This document shows positions 1 through 8,407 of a stretch of 64,000 nt of DNA, one piece after another. The position numbers and the translations under genes were made by a program. Source of the DNA: Bacteroidales bacterium (lineage in GTDB: Bacteria > Bacteroidota > Bacteroidia > Bacteroidales > VadinHA17); NCBI GenBank assembly GCA_003142255.1, contig PLLO01000011.1:372001-436000 (forward strand), in the 5' to 3' direction. Each line of letters opens with the position of its first letter. Positions within the stretch are counted from its first letter, which is position 1. The notes below the pieces were generated by a model. That model worked only from the letters and a program-made list of their open reading frames with translations, searched no databases and was not told where the DNA came from.

Positions 1-1
1 C

Positions 2-784
2 GATAAGGTTACTGCAGTTGAACACGACACCCTGCTGGTACTATCATCGGGTGGCAAAGAAGTTACATTCAGCAAAAAATCGGGATTGATAACAGGAATA
101 AAAAGCAACGATAAAATATTATCATTCAGCAATGGACCAAGGTTTACAGGCTTTACGGCACCATTCATTTCAATGAAGAACTACAGCAATGGCGATAATT
201 ACGTAATTGAGGAATTATTTGGAAACGGATGCCATGTAAACTGGACAATGATGCCTGGCGGATGGATAAAGCTTGATTATGACTACACCCTGACTGGTAC
301 ATTTGATTATGCCGGCATCACTTTCTCATATCCGGAAAACCTGGTAAAAGGAGCAAAGCTGATGGCAAACGGACCATACCATGTATGGAAGAACAGGCTG
401 AAGGGACCTGAGTTCGGTATCTTTGATAAGAAATACAATAATACCATTACCGGTGAAAGCTGGGATTATCCTGAGTTCAAGGGTTATTATTCAAACCTGT
501 ATGCCGTAGAACTCCAGACCAGTGAGGTGCCCTTGACGGTCGTTTCTGCAACAAAAGACCTCTTCCTGCATCTCTTTACTCCCGGAGAGGCTAAGTACTC
601 AAAAGTAGGGGTCAGGGGAGAACTGAACCCTCCATTCCCTGCAGGTAATATCTCATTCCTGCATGCAATCAGCCCGATAGGAACGAAGTTCACAAAAGCT
701 GATGCAGAAGGACCCCAGAGCCAGAAGAATGTTTTTAATTCGGAGACTTTAAAGGGTACCTTGTACTTCAGGTTTGGTGAGTGA
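2..784 (+). CDS. C-terminal part of a GH2 (beta-galactosidase-like) glycoside hydrolase, cut by the window edge
   Basis: The reading frame is open from the window edge to the TGA at 782-784, so about 260 C-terminal residues are visible. The segment begins with a beta-sandwich pattern typical of the last domains of GH2 beta-galactosidases: a 'fsKKSGLITGIKSND' strand-turn, then 'GPRF', and later 'SWDYPEFKGYYSN'. No catalytic domain is visible, because it would lie to the left. An apparent internal start (TTG, 86) is not a real start, since the frame continues upstream. The next gene is convergent (21 bp gap). Family placement is by resemblance only; another multidomain glycosidase with the same C-terminal fold is possible. 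Confidence 0.55.
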   Translation, partial: DKVTAVEHDTLLVLSSGGKEVTFSKKSGLITGIKSNDKILSFSNGPRFTGFTAPFISMKNYSNGDNYVIEELFGNGCHVNWTMMPGGWIKLDYDYTLTGTFDYAGITFSYPENLVKGAKLMANGPYHVWKNRLKGPEFGIFDKKYNNTITGESWDYPEFKGYYSNLYAVELQTSEVPLTVVSATKDLFLHLFTPGEAKYSKVGVRGELNPPFPAGNISFLHAISPIGTKFTKADAEGPQSQKNVFNSETLKGTLYFRFGE

Positions 785-805
785 TTTAGTTGATAAGTGT
801 ACTAT

Positions 806-1927
806 TTACACTTTTAGAAATATTTTCTTCTTATATAAGAAATAGAGGAACATCCATGCAATTGTAACAACACCAATGGCATCAACAAGTGAAGCCCAGT
901 TCTCAGGAAGAAATGACTCAATTCCTCCAAAGAAAAACTTGGTCGCCGACCTGAAGTTTATGATTCTTTCTGCCATGTAAATGGTAATGGGGTTCATGCC
1001 GATAACCACAAAGAAAAACGCCCATTTCCTGTAATTCCATATATCTATTACCAGGTAAAATACTGAGAATAGAAGCATGCTCAGTCCACCGACAAAGCAT
1101 ACAAATGAGCTGGTCCAGAGGTTTTTGTTGATAGGGAAGAAGATATTCCAGACCTTCCCTATTACCATCAGGAGGATGGCAGCAATGACCAAATAGAGCA
1201 CTCTCTTCAAGGGCTTGTCCTTCAGGTAGTCAGATAACAGGAATTCGCCGGTGAACATCCCAAGAAGAGCGGTTCCGATTGCGGGTATTGTGCTCAGCAA
1301 TCCTTCAGGATCGTGATTCCCCAGATATAGCTTGCCGGGCATCAGCAGTCTGTCGATATAGCTGGTGAGGTTCCCTTCCCTTGAGAAAACATCTGTCGAG
1401 CCAAGATCGTGTGCGGGAAATATCAAAAGCAGAAGCCAGTATCCGATGAGCAGAGCGCCAAACCATATAATCCTTGTATTCCGTTTTGTATTTATGAAAA
1501 TAAGGGCAGCAAACATCCAGGCAAGCCCGATCCTTCCGAGAACGCTTCCATAGCGCAGTTCACCAAGCCTGAAGTTCACGGCATTATTGTAAAGTATCCC
1601 TAAGAGAACAAGGATAAGGCCGCGGAAAATTATGTGCTTATAAATGGATGCCCTGCTATCATTCTTTTCAACTCTTTTTGCCATTGAAAATGGGAATGAA
1701 ATCCCGGCTATAAAAAGGAAGAGAGGGAAGATCATATCATAAAAATGGAATCCGTGCCACGGAACATGCTCAAGCTGTGCGGCCCACCACTGAAGAAAAG
1801 GCCATCCTGTTATTGTTGCCAGTGCAACAAAGATTCCTTCACCACCCATTATCCAGAACATATCGAATCCCCGGAGGGCATCGAGTGAGTAAAGTCGTTT
1901 GGATGGGGTCTTTGTTTCGGTTTCCAT
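806..1927 (-). CDS. DUF5009 / HGSNAT-like integral membrane acyltransferase
   Basis: This 373-residue protein has about ten hydrophobic segments. It carries the hallmark N-terminal motif 'SLDALRGFDMFW' (about residues 14-25), 'WHGFHFYDMIFPLFLFIAG' (about 57-75) with the candidate active-site His near 58, and 'DPEGLLSTIPAIGTALLG' (about 205-222). These are shared with heparan-alpha-glucosaminide N-acetyltransferase relatives, which move acetyl groups across a membrane onto amino sugars. In Bacteroidota such genes often sit among glycan-degradation genes, as here beside GH105 and GH2 genes. The exact acceptor cannot be read from the sequence. The start ATG at 1927 fits the family N-terminus. 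It is co-oriented with GH105 upstream (68 bp gap), so the two may be co-transcribed. Confidence 0.8.
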   Translation of the reverse strand: METETKTPSKRLYSLDALRGFDMFWIMGGEGIFVALATITGWPFLQWWAAQLEHVPWHGFHFYDMIFPLFLFIAGISFPFSMAKRVEKNDSRASIYKHIIFRGLILVLLGILYNNAVNFRLGELRYGSVLGRIGLAWMFAALIFINTKRNTRIIWFGALLIGYWLLLLIFPAHDLGSTDVFSREGNLTSYIDRLLMPGKLYLGNHDPEGLLSTIPAIGTALLGMFTGEFLLSDYLKDKPLKRVLYLVIAAILLMVIGKVWNIFFPINKNLWTSSFVCFVGGLSMLLFSVFYLVIDIWNYRKWAFFFVVIGMNPITIYMAERIINFRSATKFFFGGIESFLPENWASLVDAIGVVTIAWMFLYFLYKKKIFLKV

Positions 1928-1995
1928 AGGTAATTATTTTAAACTGAACTTAAATAAGTACTTTTTTAAAACTTTTGTCTTGTGACTTTTGTCTT

Positions 1996-3144
1996 TTATC
2001 TTAAAAGTGCAGTTGCACACCAGAGTATCGGAGCCTGTCCATGCAGATCACCTATATTTCTCTTCCTGTCGAAATAATACTGACGGTCGTTTTTCTTACT
2101 GGTGCCTTCGCATACCTCATGGGTATCATTGTTGGCATCTATGAACGGAAGAAGTCCAAGCCAGGCTTTCCTGGCGGCGGGAGCGTAAGTTTTTTTATCA
2201 AGCCATCCGTTCTTCACACCTGTTATCATTGCAAATGCAAACATGCCGGTTCCTGATGTCTCAGTCCATGCTTCCGGTTCGTCGATTAACTGACGCCAGG
2301 TTCCGTTCTCAGCCTGGTATTTCAGGAGTGATGCCATCATTTTCTTATATCCCTCCATTATCCTTGTTCTGTCAGGATTGTTCTTTGGAAGGGAAAGAAG
2401 AAGCTCACTCATTCCGGCAGCCATCCACCCGTTGCCCCGGCCCCAGAAGAAAGGCACATCAGGAGCATGATAAAAGAGTCCGTTCGGCCGCTGAAGAGTA
2501 TCGAGATACATGACCATTTCCCTTGCTGCCCTGTCAACGTATTTATGATCGCCGGTTGCCCGGTATGCCTCAATCTGAACAAGCGTTATCATGTACATGT
2601 CGTCGATCCAGATTCGTGTCTGAGGAGTGAAACCTTTATCATAGTAGCTTGTGGCGTCAGGACTGATCATGTTGCCTTCAGGAGCTGCCCACTGCTTGTC
2701 GGCAATACCGAGACCAACTTTCAGATAACGCTTATCTTTTGTTATAATGTAAAGCTCTAACGGCACTGCGCCGAAAACCGTATTGTCAACGTGATTAGGA
2801 TTGGGGATTAGTGTGGAATCGCTCCCAAAAAGAGGTTCAAACCTGTCAGCAAGCTTTTTGAAAAGATCTTCGTTCATTGTAAGTTTTGCAAAGGTCAGTG
2901 CACCGTACCATGTGCATGTCTCAGGATACACAATTGAAGTGGCAGGGGTGGGGCGGAAATAATTGAAATGAGGTGAAGCGATGAAATGCTCTGCTATCCG
3001 CACGCCTATCTCCTGTGGTGAGGAGCCTTGGGGCCAGTGTTTCAGATCGCCTTCATTAACCGGTTTCTGACCATGAACGGACAGGGAACCGGATAACAGA
3101 AGTGCAAGAGAGAGAGCCAGACTGTTTTTAATATTATTATTCAT
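1996..3144 (-). CDS. GH105 (GH88-like) unsaturated uronyl hydrolase, secreted
   Basis: The 382-residue protein has a signal peptide (hydrophobic core 'LALSLALLLSGSLSV', ending near 'VHGQ'). The rest is an alpha/alpha-toroid like YteR: 'RIWIDDMYMITL' (paired Asp), 'FFWGRGNGWMAAGMSELL' and a C-terminal 'GDLHGQAPILWCATALL'. GH105 enzymes remove the 4,5-unsaturated uronic acid from lyase-generated oligosaccharides, typically unsaturated galacturonyl-rhamnose or glucuronyl ends. This suggests that lyase products (compare the two lyase-type genes at 40-44 kb) are finished in the periplasm. TAACTTTG at 3188-3195 on the minus strand matches the Bacteroidota -7 element, with no convincing -33 partner. 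Substrate is inferred, not shown. Confidence 0.88.
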   Translation of the reverse strand: MNNNIKNSLALSLALLLSGSLSVHGQKPVNEGDLKHWPQGSSPQEIGVRIAEHFIASPHFNYFRPTPATSIVYPETCTWYGALTFAKLTMNEDLFKKLADRFEPLFGSDSTLIPNPNHVDNTVFGAVPLELYIITKDKRYLKVGLGIADKQWAAPEGNMISPDATSYYDKGFTPQTRIWIDDMYMITLVQIEAYRATGDHKYVDRAAREMVMYLDTLQRPNGLFYHAPDVPFFWGRGNGWMAAGMSELLLSLPKNNPDRTRIMEGYKKMMASLLKYQAENGTWRQLIDEPEAWTETSGTGMFAFAMITGVKNGWLDKKTYAPAARKAWLGLLPFIDANNDTHEVCEGTSKKNDRQYYFDRKRNIGDLHGQAPILWCATALLR

Positions 3145-3308
3145 TTCAGATAATATTTATTTTGTTTGAAAAGAGCTTTCCTATTAACAAAGTTAGCTGA
3201 ATTGCCCTCATTTCCTGTTAAAAAAAGTTAATAGACTTCAAAATGGGATAAAGCCAGCTTTTTGTATTTGAATGATTCCTAATTAAAAGTATTTTTACCT
3301 TTTGAACA

Positions 3309-3381
3309 GGCCCTCCTGCCCCCCTGAAGGGGGGTATTCAGTGCAGTCAATTAGCCCCCCTTTAGGGGGGTTGGGGGGTTA
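3309..3381. repeat. C-run/G-run hairpin repeat between divergent genes
   Basis: The divergent gap 3145-3417 contains two adjacent hairpins, each a run of six C, a short loop and a run of six G (about 3318-3335 and 3354-3370), followed by TTGGGGGGTT. The same module recurs at 13979, 14340, 15082, 15255, 19493, 29272, 42715 and 62002, so this is a dispersed intergenic repeat family. The rest of the gap is A+T-rich and must hold promoters for both flanking genes; I see no confident full promoter. Confidence 0.75.
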
Positions 3382-3417
3382 AACATATTAATAATTAGTA
3401 CATTAACTTATAAAATT

Positions 3418-4776
3418 ATGGCAACCCGCAGAGAATTTGTTCAAAAAACAGCTCTTGGTGCAGCAGGACTAACGATTGGCGCAAAGGGCCTTTCAAGCGT
3501 CCTCAATGCAAAGAGTTATTCCCGCATACCTGGTGCAAACGACAGGGTACGCGTTGGGATCGTTGGTTATTCTGACCGTTTCAGGGGAGCTTTATCTCCG
3601 GCTTTCCTCAGTCTGGCCAAGGAAATGAATTTTGAATTTACAGCCGTTTCCGACTTATGGAGTCTGAGACGTGAAGCAGCTGCGAAGTTTTACAAAGATA
3701 AAGGTATAAACCTGAGGCTGGCACGCAATAATGATGAACTCTGGGAGGGTAAGGATACCGATGCAGTATTTGTAAGCACTCCTGATTTTTCACATGCTCT
3801 CGTTACTGCTGATGCTGTAAAGGCAGGACGTGATGTTTATTGTGAAAAACCTTTTGCAGAGACAATGGCTGATGCACGTTATACACGGAAGGCAGTTGAA
3901 GAATCCGGAAAAATTGTTCAGATTGGTTCACAGCGCCGCAGTGCTCCAAACTATATTGCAGCCAATGAATACCTGAGATCCGGGAAATTCGGTAAGATAG
4001 TCATGGTTGAAATGTCATGGAATGTAAACCAGCCTGGCAGGTGGAGAAGACCCGATGTTGTTCCCCTTTTAAAAGAAGCTGATACCGATTGGAAGAGATA
4101 TCAGCAGAACCGTCCAATAGCTGCATTTGATCCAAGGAAATACCTTGAATTCAGACTATTCTGGCCATATTCATCAGGTATACCCGGACAATGGATGGCT
4201 CACCAGATTGATACAGTTCATTGGTTTACAGGTCTCTCTCATCCAAACAGCGTTGCAGCCAACGGAGGCATTTATCTCTGGAAGGATGGAAGATCGAATT
4301 ATGACACTATGACGGCAGTTATGGATTATGGTGATCCAAAAAATCCCGATCTGAACTTCCAGGTCGTTTACACCTCAAGATTCACAAACTCTGCGGGTGG
4401 TACCAAGGAGCTCTACTATTCAAACGGCGGTATGCTCAACCTCGACACCAACAAGATCACATCTGAAGGCGGACTCCAGGAAGGTGATGCAAAACCGATG
4501 AACATGAAAGCAAATCTCCTTGAGCCCTATGAACTTCCGTCGATGAGAATTGAAACGAGTGCCAATACCGGAGGCGACCCGATGACTACTGCCCATGTGA
4601 GAAACTGGATGGAATGCGTCCGTAACCGCACTAAACCTCATGCTGATGTAGTGGCAGGCTATAATCACTCAATTGCTACTATTATGTGTACTGCAGCATT
4701 GAGAACAGGTGAAAAGGCCTCGTTTGATGAAAAAAACCAGGAGGTTCTGGCAGGAGGTAAAGTATTCCAGTATTAA
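3418..4776 (+). CDS. Gfo/Idh/MocA family oxidoreductase, Tat-exported
   Basis: A 452-residue NAD(P)-dependent sugar or inositol dehydrogenase-like protein. The N-terminus 'MATRREFVQKTALGAAGLTIGA' is a twin-arginine signal, so the folded, cofactor-loaded enzyme probably acts in the periplasm. A Rossmann domain follows (beta strand 'RVRVGIVGYSDRFRG', a divergent glycine loop), with the family motif 'CEKPFAETMADA' (about residue 142) and the substrate-domain part 'GQWMAHQIDTVHWFTG' (about 259) containing the usual His/Asp residues. It is first in a plus-strand operon with the DUF6807 gene (20 bp gap) and the NIPSNAP gene (77 bp gap). Periplasmic Gfo/Idh/MocA proteins commonly accompany glycan-processing clusters; the real substrate is unknown. 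Confidence 0.87.
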   Translation: MATRREFVQKTALGAAGLTIGAKGLSSVLNAKSYSRIPGANDRVRVGIVGYSDRFRGALSPAFLSLAKEMNFEFTAVSDLWSLRREAAAKFYKDKGINLRLARNNDELWEGKDTDAVFVSTPDFSHALVTADAVKAGRDVYCEKPFAETMADARYTRKAVEESGKIVQIGSQRRSAPNYIAANEYLRSGKFGKIVMVEMSWNVNQPGRWRRPDVVPLLKEADTDWKRYQQNRPIAAFDPRKYLEFRLFWPYSSGIPGQWMAHQIDTVHWFTGLSHPNSVAANGGIYLWKDGRSNYDTMTAVMDYGDPKNPDLNFQVVYTSRFTNSAGGTKELYYSNGGMLNLDTNKITSEGGLQEGDAKPMNMKANLLEPYELPSMRIETSANTGGDPMTTAHVRNWMECVRNRTKPHADVVAGYNHSIATIMCTAALRTGEKASFDEKNQEVLAGGKVFQY

Positions 4777-4796
4777 AATTAATTCAACTTAATAAT

Positions 4797-5843
4797 ATGA
4801 AAAAAGCATTATTGTCATTCGCAATTTCAGCATTGATCCTTTTGGTTGGCTCAACCATGAACGCACAGTCGTCAAAAATCCAGCTTGTCAGAGATGATGC
4901 AAAGCATAAGGTCGATGTGATTGTTGATGGGAAATTATTTACATCATACCAGTATCCGGGGAATATCGAAAAACCTTTTCTCTACCCTGTATATGCTCCA
5001 AACGGCTCGGTGATAACCAGAGGGTTTCCTATTGAACCGAGAAAAGGAGAAAGGATTGACCATCCTCATCATATAGGCATTTGGTTCAATCATGGGAATG
5101 TCAACGGACTCGATTTCTGGAACAATTCATCAGCCATTCCTGCAAACAGGAAAGATGAGTATGGCCATATTGTTGTAAAGAGCATTAAACAGGCAAAAAG
5201 CGGCATGAAAGCTATTCTGGAGGTTGTTTCGAACTGGGACGATAACAAGGGGAACACCCTTCTTGTGGAAAATACAAAGTACATTTTTACGGCAAGTAAA
5301 GATTCCCGTACTATAGACCATATCTCAACGCTGACTGCAATAAATGGTCCTGTTACCTTTAATGACAACAAAGAAGGGATGTTTGCAATCAGGGTCGACC
5401 GGGCTTTTGAAATGCCATCCAATGAATCCCTTATTTTTACGGACGACAAGGGTAACCCCACAACAGTAAAGGCAACGGATAATACCGGAGTTACCGGCAT
5501 GTATACCTCCAGTAACGGGCTTAAGGGCGATAAGGTCTGGGGAACAAGGAACGAGTGGGTAATCCTTTCAGGAACGAAAGATAATGTTCCTATCTCTTTT
5601 GCAATATTCGACAATCCGAAGAACCCCGGTTTCCCTGCATATTCTCATGCCAGGGGCTATGGATTATTCTCGGTGAATAATCTTGGGCAGAATGCGTACG
5701 ACCCGAAACAGGAAAAGGTTACATACCCCCTTCAGAAAGGCCAGTCAATGACACTCAGGCACAGATTTTATGTCCAGTCCGGATCTGAACTGACACCTGA
5801 AGGAGCTGCGAAGATATTCCAGGAGTTCTCGAAATTGTATTAA
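4797..5843 (+). CDS. DUF6807 (PmoA-like) secreted protein
   Basis: The 348-residue protein has a signal peptide (MKKALLSF..., cleavage near 'MNAQS') followed by a beta-rich domain with 'RIDHPHHIGIWFNHGNVNG' (about residues 83-101), 'TLTAINGPVTF' and 'FSVNNLGQNAYDPKQ'. This matches the family annotated DUF6807 or 'methane oxygenase PmoA', which in Bacteroidota is not a methane monooxygenase. The His-rich stretch may bind a metal or substrate, but no enzymatic function is established that I can state. Its position directly after a Gfo/Idh/MocA gene is a recurring arrangement and suggests a role in processing a sugar derivative. Confidence 0.8.
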   Translation: MKKALLSFAISALILLVGSTMNAQSSKIQLVRDDAKHKVDVIVDGKLFTSYQYPGNIEKPFLYPVYAPNGSVITRGFPIEPRKGERIDHPHHIGIWFNHGNVNGLDFWNNSSAIPANRKDEYGHIVVKSIKQAKSGMKAILEVVSNWDDNKGNTLLVENTKYIFTASKDSRTIDHISTLTAINGPVTFNDNKEGMFAIRVDRAFEMPSNESLIFTDDKGNPTTVKATDNTGVTGMYTSSNGLKGDKVWGTRNEWVILSGTKDNVPISFAIFDNPKNPGFPAYSHARGYGLFSVNNLGQNAYDPKQEKVTYPLQKGQSMTLRHRFYVQSGSELTPEGAAKIFQEFSKLY

Positions 5844-5920
5844 ACATATACTCACCCCAAACCTCCTTTCTCCGCCAGCCGGCGGAAAGAGGGGGAAATA
5901 ATTCATTAATATTCAGCAGC

Positions 5921-6706
5921 ATGAAAAAAACATTAATTGCAACACTGACGCTCTTATTGCTTTCAGTCCCGGTTTTCGTTTCCGGAAAAGAACCCTCTAA
6001 ACAGATGTTCTATGAGATAAGGATATACAAGGTAAACCTGTCCTCGCAGGCTGAAACTACCGAAAAGTACCTTAAAGAATCATATATTCCTGCAATGCAC
6101 AGGGCAGGCATCAACACCATTGGTGTTTTCAAACCGGTTGAAGCTGATACTGCATATGGTAAGCTCATTTACGTTTTTGTGCCTTATAAAACTATTGATC
6201 AGTATCTTAAACTGACAGAGACTCTTGGCAATGACAAGGTTTACCAGGAATCGGGCAAGGAGTTTCTTGATGCACAGTACAACAATCCTCCCTTTGCAAG
6301 ATACGAGAGCATTCTTCTTAAAGCATTCGCTTTCATGCCGCAGTTCCGGATCCCTTCATACTCGACCAAACCATCTGAAAGAATATATGAGCTGCGCAGT
6401 TATGAGAGTGCTACGGAAACAAAGGCTGCAAAAAAAATCAAGATGTTCAACGAAGGAGGAGAGATTGGCATATTTGAGAAAGTCGGATCCAATGCTGTCT
6501 TTTATGGACAGGTATTATTTGGTAGCCTTAAGCCAAGGCTGATTTACATGACCACCTATGCTGATATGAAATCGCATGATGAGCATTGGAATATTTTCAG
6601 AAACCATCCTGACTGGGTGACTCTGAAAGCGCAGAAAGAGTATCAGAATGTAACATCAATGACAAATCCGTACCTGCTTCACCCAACTGATTATTCAGAT
6701 TTCTAA
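5921..6706 (+). CDS. NIPSNAP family protein, secreted, two NIPSNAP repeats
   Basis: The 261-residue protein starts with a clear signal peptide (hydrophobic core 'LIATLTLLLLSVPVFVSG'). Two ferredoxin-like NIPSNAP repeats follow, starting at 'MFYEIRIYKVN' (about residue 30) and 'RIYELRSYESA' (about 153). The second ends with the typical 'HDEHWNIFRNHPDWVTLK'. NIPSNAP domains are dimeric alpha/beta barrels; their bacterial role is largely unknown. It is the last gene of the Gfo/Idh/MocA-DUF6807 operon. A short GC-rich repeat (hairpin CCGCC-AGC-CGGCGG near 5875) lies in the 77-bp gap before it. Confidence 0.85.
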   Translation: MKKTLIATLTLLLLSVPVFVSGKEPSKQMFYEIRIYKVNLSSQAETTEKYLKESYIPAMHRAGINTIGVFKPVEADTAYGKLIYVFVPYKTIDQYLKLTETLGNDKVYQESGKEFLDAQYNNPPFARYESILLKAFAFMPQFRIPSYSTKPSERIYELRSYESATETKAAKKIKMFNEGGEIGIFEKVGSNAVFYGQVLFGSLKPRLIYMTTYADMKSHDEHWNIFRNHPDWVTLKAQKEYQNVTSMTNPYLLHPTDYSDF

Positions 6707-6728
6707 AATTAATTCAACCCATCCACGG

Positions 6729-6753
6729 CCCTTCCCTTTATTATAGGGAAGGG
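6729..6753. terminator. Hairpin between convergent genes, possible bidirectional terminator
   Basis: A perfect 9-bp stem CCCTTCCCT / AGGGAAGGG with a 7-nt loop lies in the 64-bp gap between the NIPSNAP stop and the trpB2 stop. No long T tract follows on either strand, so termination by this hairpin alone is uncertain. It resembles the C-run repeat family. Confidence 0.4.
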
Positions 6754-6770
6754 GGTGAAGGGTTATGGAA

Positions 6771-8132
6771 TTAATCAGGGAAATCTATTTTTGAAAGTGA
6801 TTCACTGAGTTCAGATTCGGTGAGCTCATGATCAGGTAGATTGTTCTCGAAATACTTCTGGTAAGCAGAAATGTCGAAATGACCATGACCACTAAGGTTA
6901 AAGAGTATTGTCCTTGAGACTCCTTCAATGTCTGCTTTTCTTGCCTCGTCAAGAGCACCGGCAATGGCATAATTTGATTCGGGAGCAGGGAGGATTCCTT
7001 CACTTCTTGCGAAAAGCACTCCCGCTTCAAAACATTCCCTCTGCATTTTTGCCTTAGCCTCAACGAACCCGTCTTTGAGAAGCTGGCTTACAAGCACTCC
7101 TGCGCCATGATAGCGAAGTCCTCCTGCGTGTATCTTATCGGGCATAAAATTATGGCCCAGTGTGTACATAGGAAGGAGAGGGGTCATTCCTGCAGAATCG
7201 CCGAAATCATACATGAATTTGCCTCTTGTAAGTTTCGGGCATGAGGAAGGTTCGACAGCCAGGAACCTTGTTTTTTTGCCTTTTGTGATGTTTTCGCGGA
7301 TGAAGGGAAAAGCAATTCCGGAGAAGTTTGAACCGCCACCGAAACAGCCGATCACAACATCAGGGTAATCACCGGCTTTTTCCATCTGAAGCAGTGCTTC
7401 CTGTCCTATGATGGTCTGGTGGAGGATTACATGGTTCAGAACACTGCCGAGGGAATATTTGGTATACGGATCCTGAGAAGCTATTTCCATAGCCTCAGAG
7501 ATTGCTATTCCCAGGCTTCCGGGTGAATTGGGATCCTGTTCGAGAACTTTTCTGCCGGCAGCTGTCATGTTGCTGGGTGAAGGGATTACTTTGGCATTAT
7601 AGGTGTTCATTAAAAGCTTGCGTCCCGGCTTCTGGTCATAGCTGACCTTCACCATAAAGACAAGGAGCTCTAGTCCGAAATGATGGCAGGCGTAGCTCAT
7701 TGCGCTTCCCCACTGGCCGGCACCGGTTTCAGTGGTGATCCTCTTGATGCCCTCCTGTTTATTATAATAAGCCTGGGCAATAGCGGTATTCGCTTTATGT
7801 GAGCCAGAATAGTTTCCTCCTTCATACTTATAGTAAATCTTGCTTTTTGTGCCAATCGCTTTTTCTAGATTATAAGCCCTGAAGATAGGAGAGGGACGAT
7901 AGGTCAGGTAAAGGTCAACGACCTCTTCCGGAATATCAATGAACCGCTCGGCAGATACTTCCTGTTTGATAAGCTCCATCGGAAATACTGCTGCAAGTGC
8001 TTCGGGACCAATAGGCTGCCTTGTCAGAGGATGAAGAGGAGGCAGCGGTTTATTTGGCATATCGGCCACAATATTATACCATTGCCTTGGCATCTCTTTT
8101 TCGCTTAAAGTAATTTTGCTTGACTTTTTCAT
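6771..8132 (-). CDS. trpB: TrpB2-type tryptophan synthase beta chain (PLP enzyme)
   Basis: The 453-residue length and the sequence match the TrpB2 branch rather than the shorter TrpA-partnered TrpB1: an N-terminal 'RQWYNIVADMP', the PLP lysine in 'GGNYSGSHKANTA' (K113), 'ETGAGQWGSA', the phosphate-binding 'GCFGGGSNFSG', and 'YAIAGALDEA' near the C-terminus. It condenses indole (or released indole) with serine to make tryptophan. No trpA or other trp gene is near, as is usual for TrpB2. The gene is the only member of its transcription unit and is preceded by a leader ORF with two Trp codons and an intrinsic terminator (see 8176-8291), which supports a function in tryptophan supply. Confidence 0.9.
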   Translation of the reverse strand: MKKSSKITLSEKEMPRQWYNIVADMPNKPLPPLHPLTRQPIGPEALAAVFPMELIKQEVSAERFIDIPEEVVDLYLTYRPSPIFRAYNLEKAIGTKSKIYYKYEGGNYSGSHKANTAIAQAYYNKQEGIKRITTETGAGQWGSAMSYACHHFGLELLVFMVKVSYDQKPGRKLLMNTYNAKVIPSPSNMTAAGRKVLEQDPNSPGSLGIAISEAMEIASQDPYTKYSLGSVLNHVILHQTIIGQEALLQMEKAGDYPDVVIGCFGGGSNFSGIAFPFIRENITKGKKTRFLAVEPSSCPKLTRGKFMYDFGDSAGMTPLLPMYTLGHNFMPDKIHAGGLRYHGAGVLVSQLLKDGFVEAKAKMQRECFEAGVLFARSEGILPAPESNYAIAGALDEARKADIEGVSRTILFNLSGHGHFDISAYQKYFENNLPDHELTESELSESLSKIDFPD

Positions 8133-8175
8133 AATTTTAATTATTAAATGTTTGGTTGAATTTTTTAAAACAAAA

Positions 8176-8201
8176 AAGGCACGCTGTGAACAGCGTGCCT
8201 T
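8176..8201 (-). terminator. Attenuator terminator upstream of trpB2
   Basis: Read on the minus strand this is a perfect 11-bp stem (AAGGCACGCTG / CAGCGTGCCTT) with a TTCA loop and a run of six T. It lies between the trp leader ORF and the trpB2 start, 39 nt after the leader stop, so it would end transcription before the gene. AACAG overlapping the leader stop codon can pair with CUGUU of the 5' arm and loop, a weak candidate antiterminator. Confidence 0.85.
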
Positions 8202-8240
8202 AAAATTATTGGTATCCTTTATAGGGTATAAAACGGCCTG

Positions 8241-8291
8241 TTACACAGCATTAATTGAAGAGCTGCGCCAAGACCAATCATATATCCTCAT
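8241..8291 (-). CDS. Trp leader peptide (attenuation)
   Basis: A 16-codon ORF, M-R-I-Y-D-W-S-W-R-S-S-S-I-N-A-V, with two Trp codons separated by one Ser codon. An in-frame ATG at 8300 would add three residues but lies only 5 nt from the -7 element, so 8291 is preferred; its distance from the promoter is closer to that of the other three leaders. The ORF sits between a promoter and the terminator just before trpB2. Stalling at Trp codons under Trp shortage would favour read-through. This is inferred from the layout and from known attenuators. Confidence 0.7.
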   Translation of the reverse strand: MRIYDWSWRSSSINAV

Positions 8292-8305
8292 TGTTATCAT
8301 GTATG

Positions 8306-8338
8306 CAAAACTATATTAAAAATTCATTTAAGAGCAAA
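8306..8338 (-). promoter_or_regulatory. Bacteroidota-type promoter for the trp leader/trpB2 transcript
   Basis: On the minus strand TTTG (8335-8338), 21 nt, then TAGTTTTG (8306-8313), matching the -33/-7 consensus (TTTG, TAnnTTTG). It lies directly upstream of the leader ORF. Confidence 0.65.
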
Positions 8339-8407
8339 AAAATATAAAATATTTACTATTTAAAATGATTTTAAATAAAATTATTAACTGATCGACTCGT
8401 TTTTATG

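Noticed and set aside
5090-5614. 174-codon minus-strand ORF.
   Set aside because: Antisense to the DUF6807 gene, no recognisable motif.
4797-5843. Methane monooxygenase subunit (PmoA label).
   Set aside because: The protein is a soluble secreted beta-rich protein without the membrane segments of true PmoA; the label is a family name only.
8292-8300. Upstream in-frame ATG for the trp leader.
   Set aside because: Only 5 nt from the -7 element, so it would be at or before the transcript start; kept as an alternative only.
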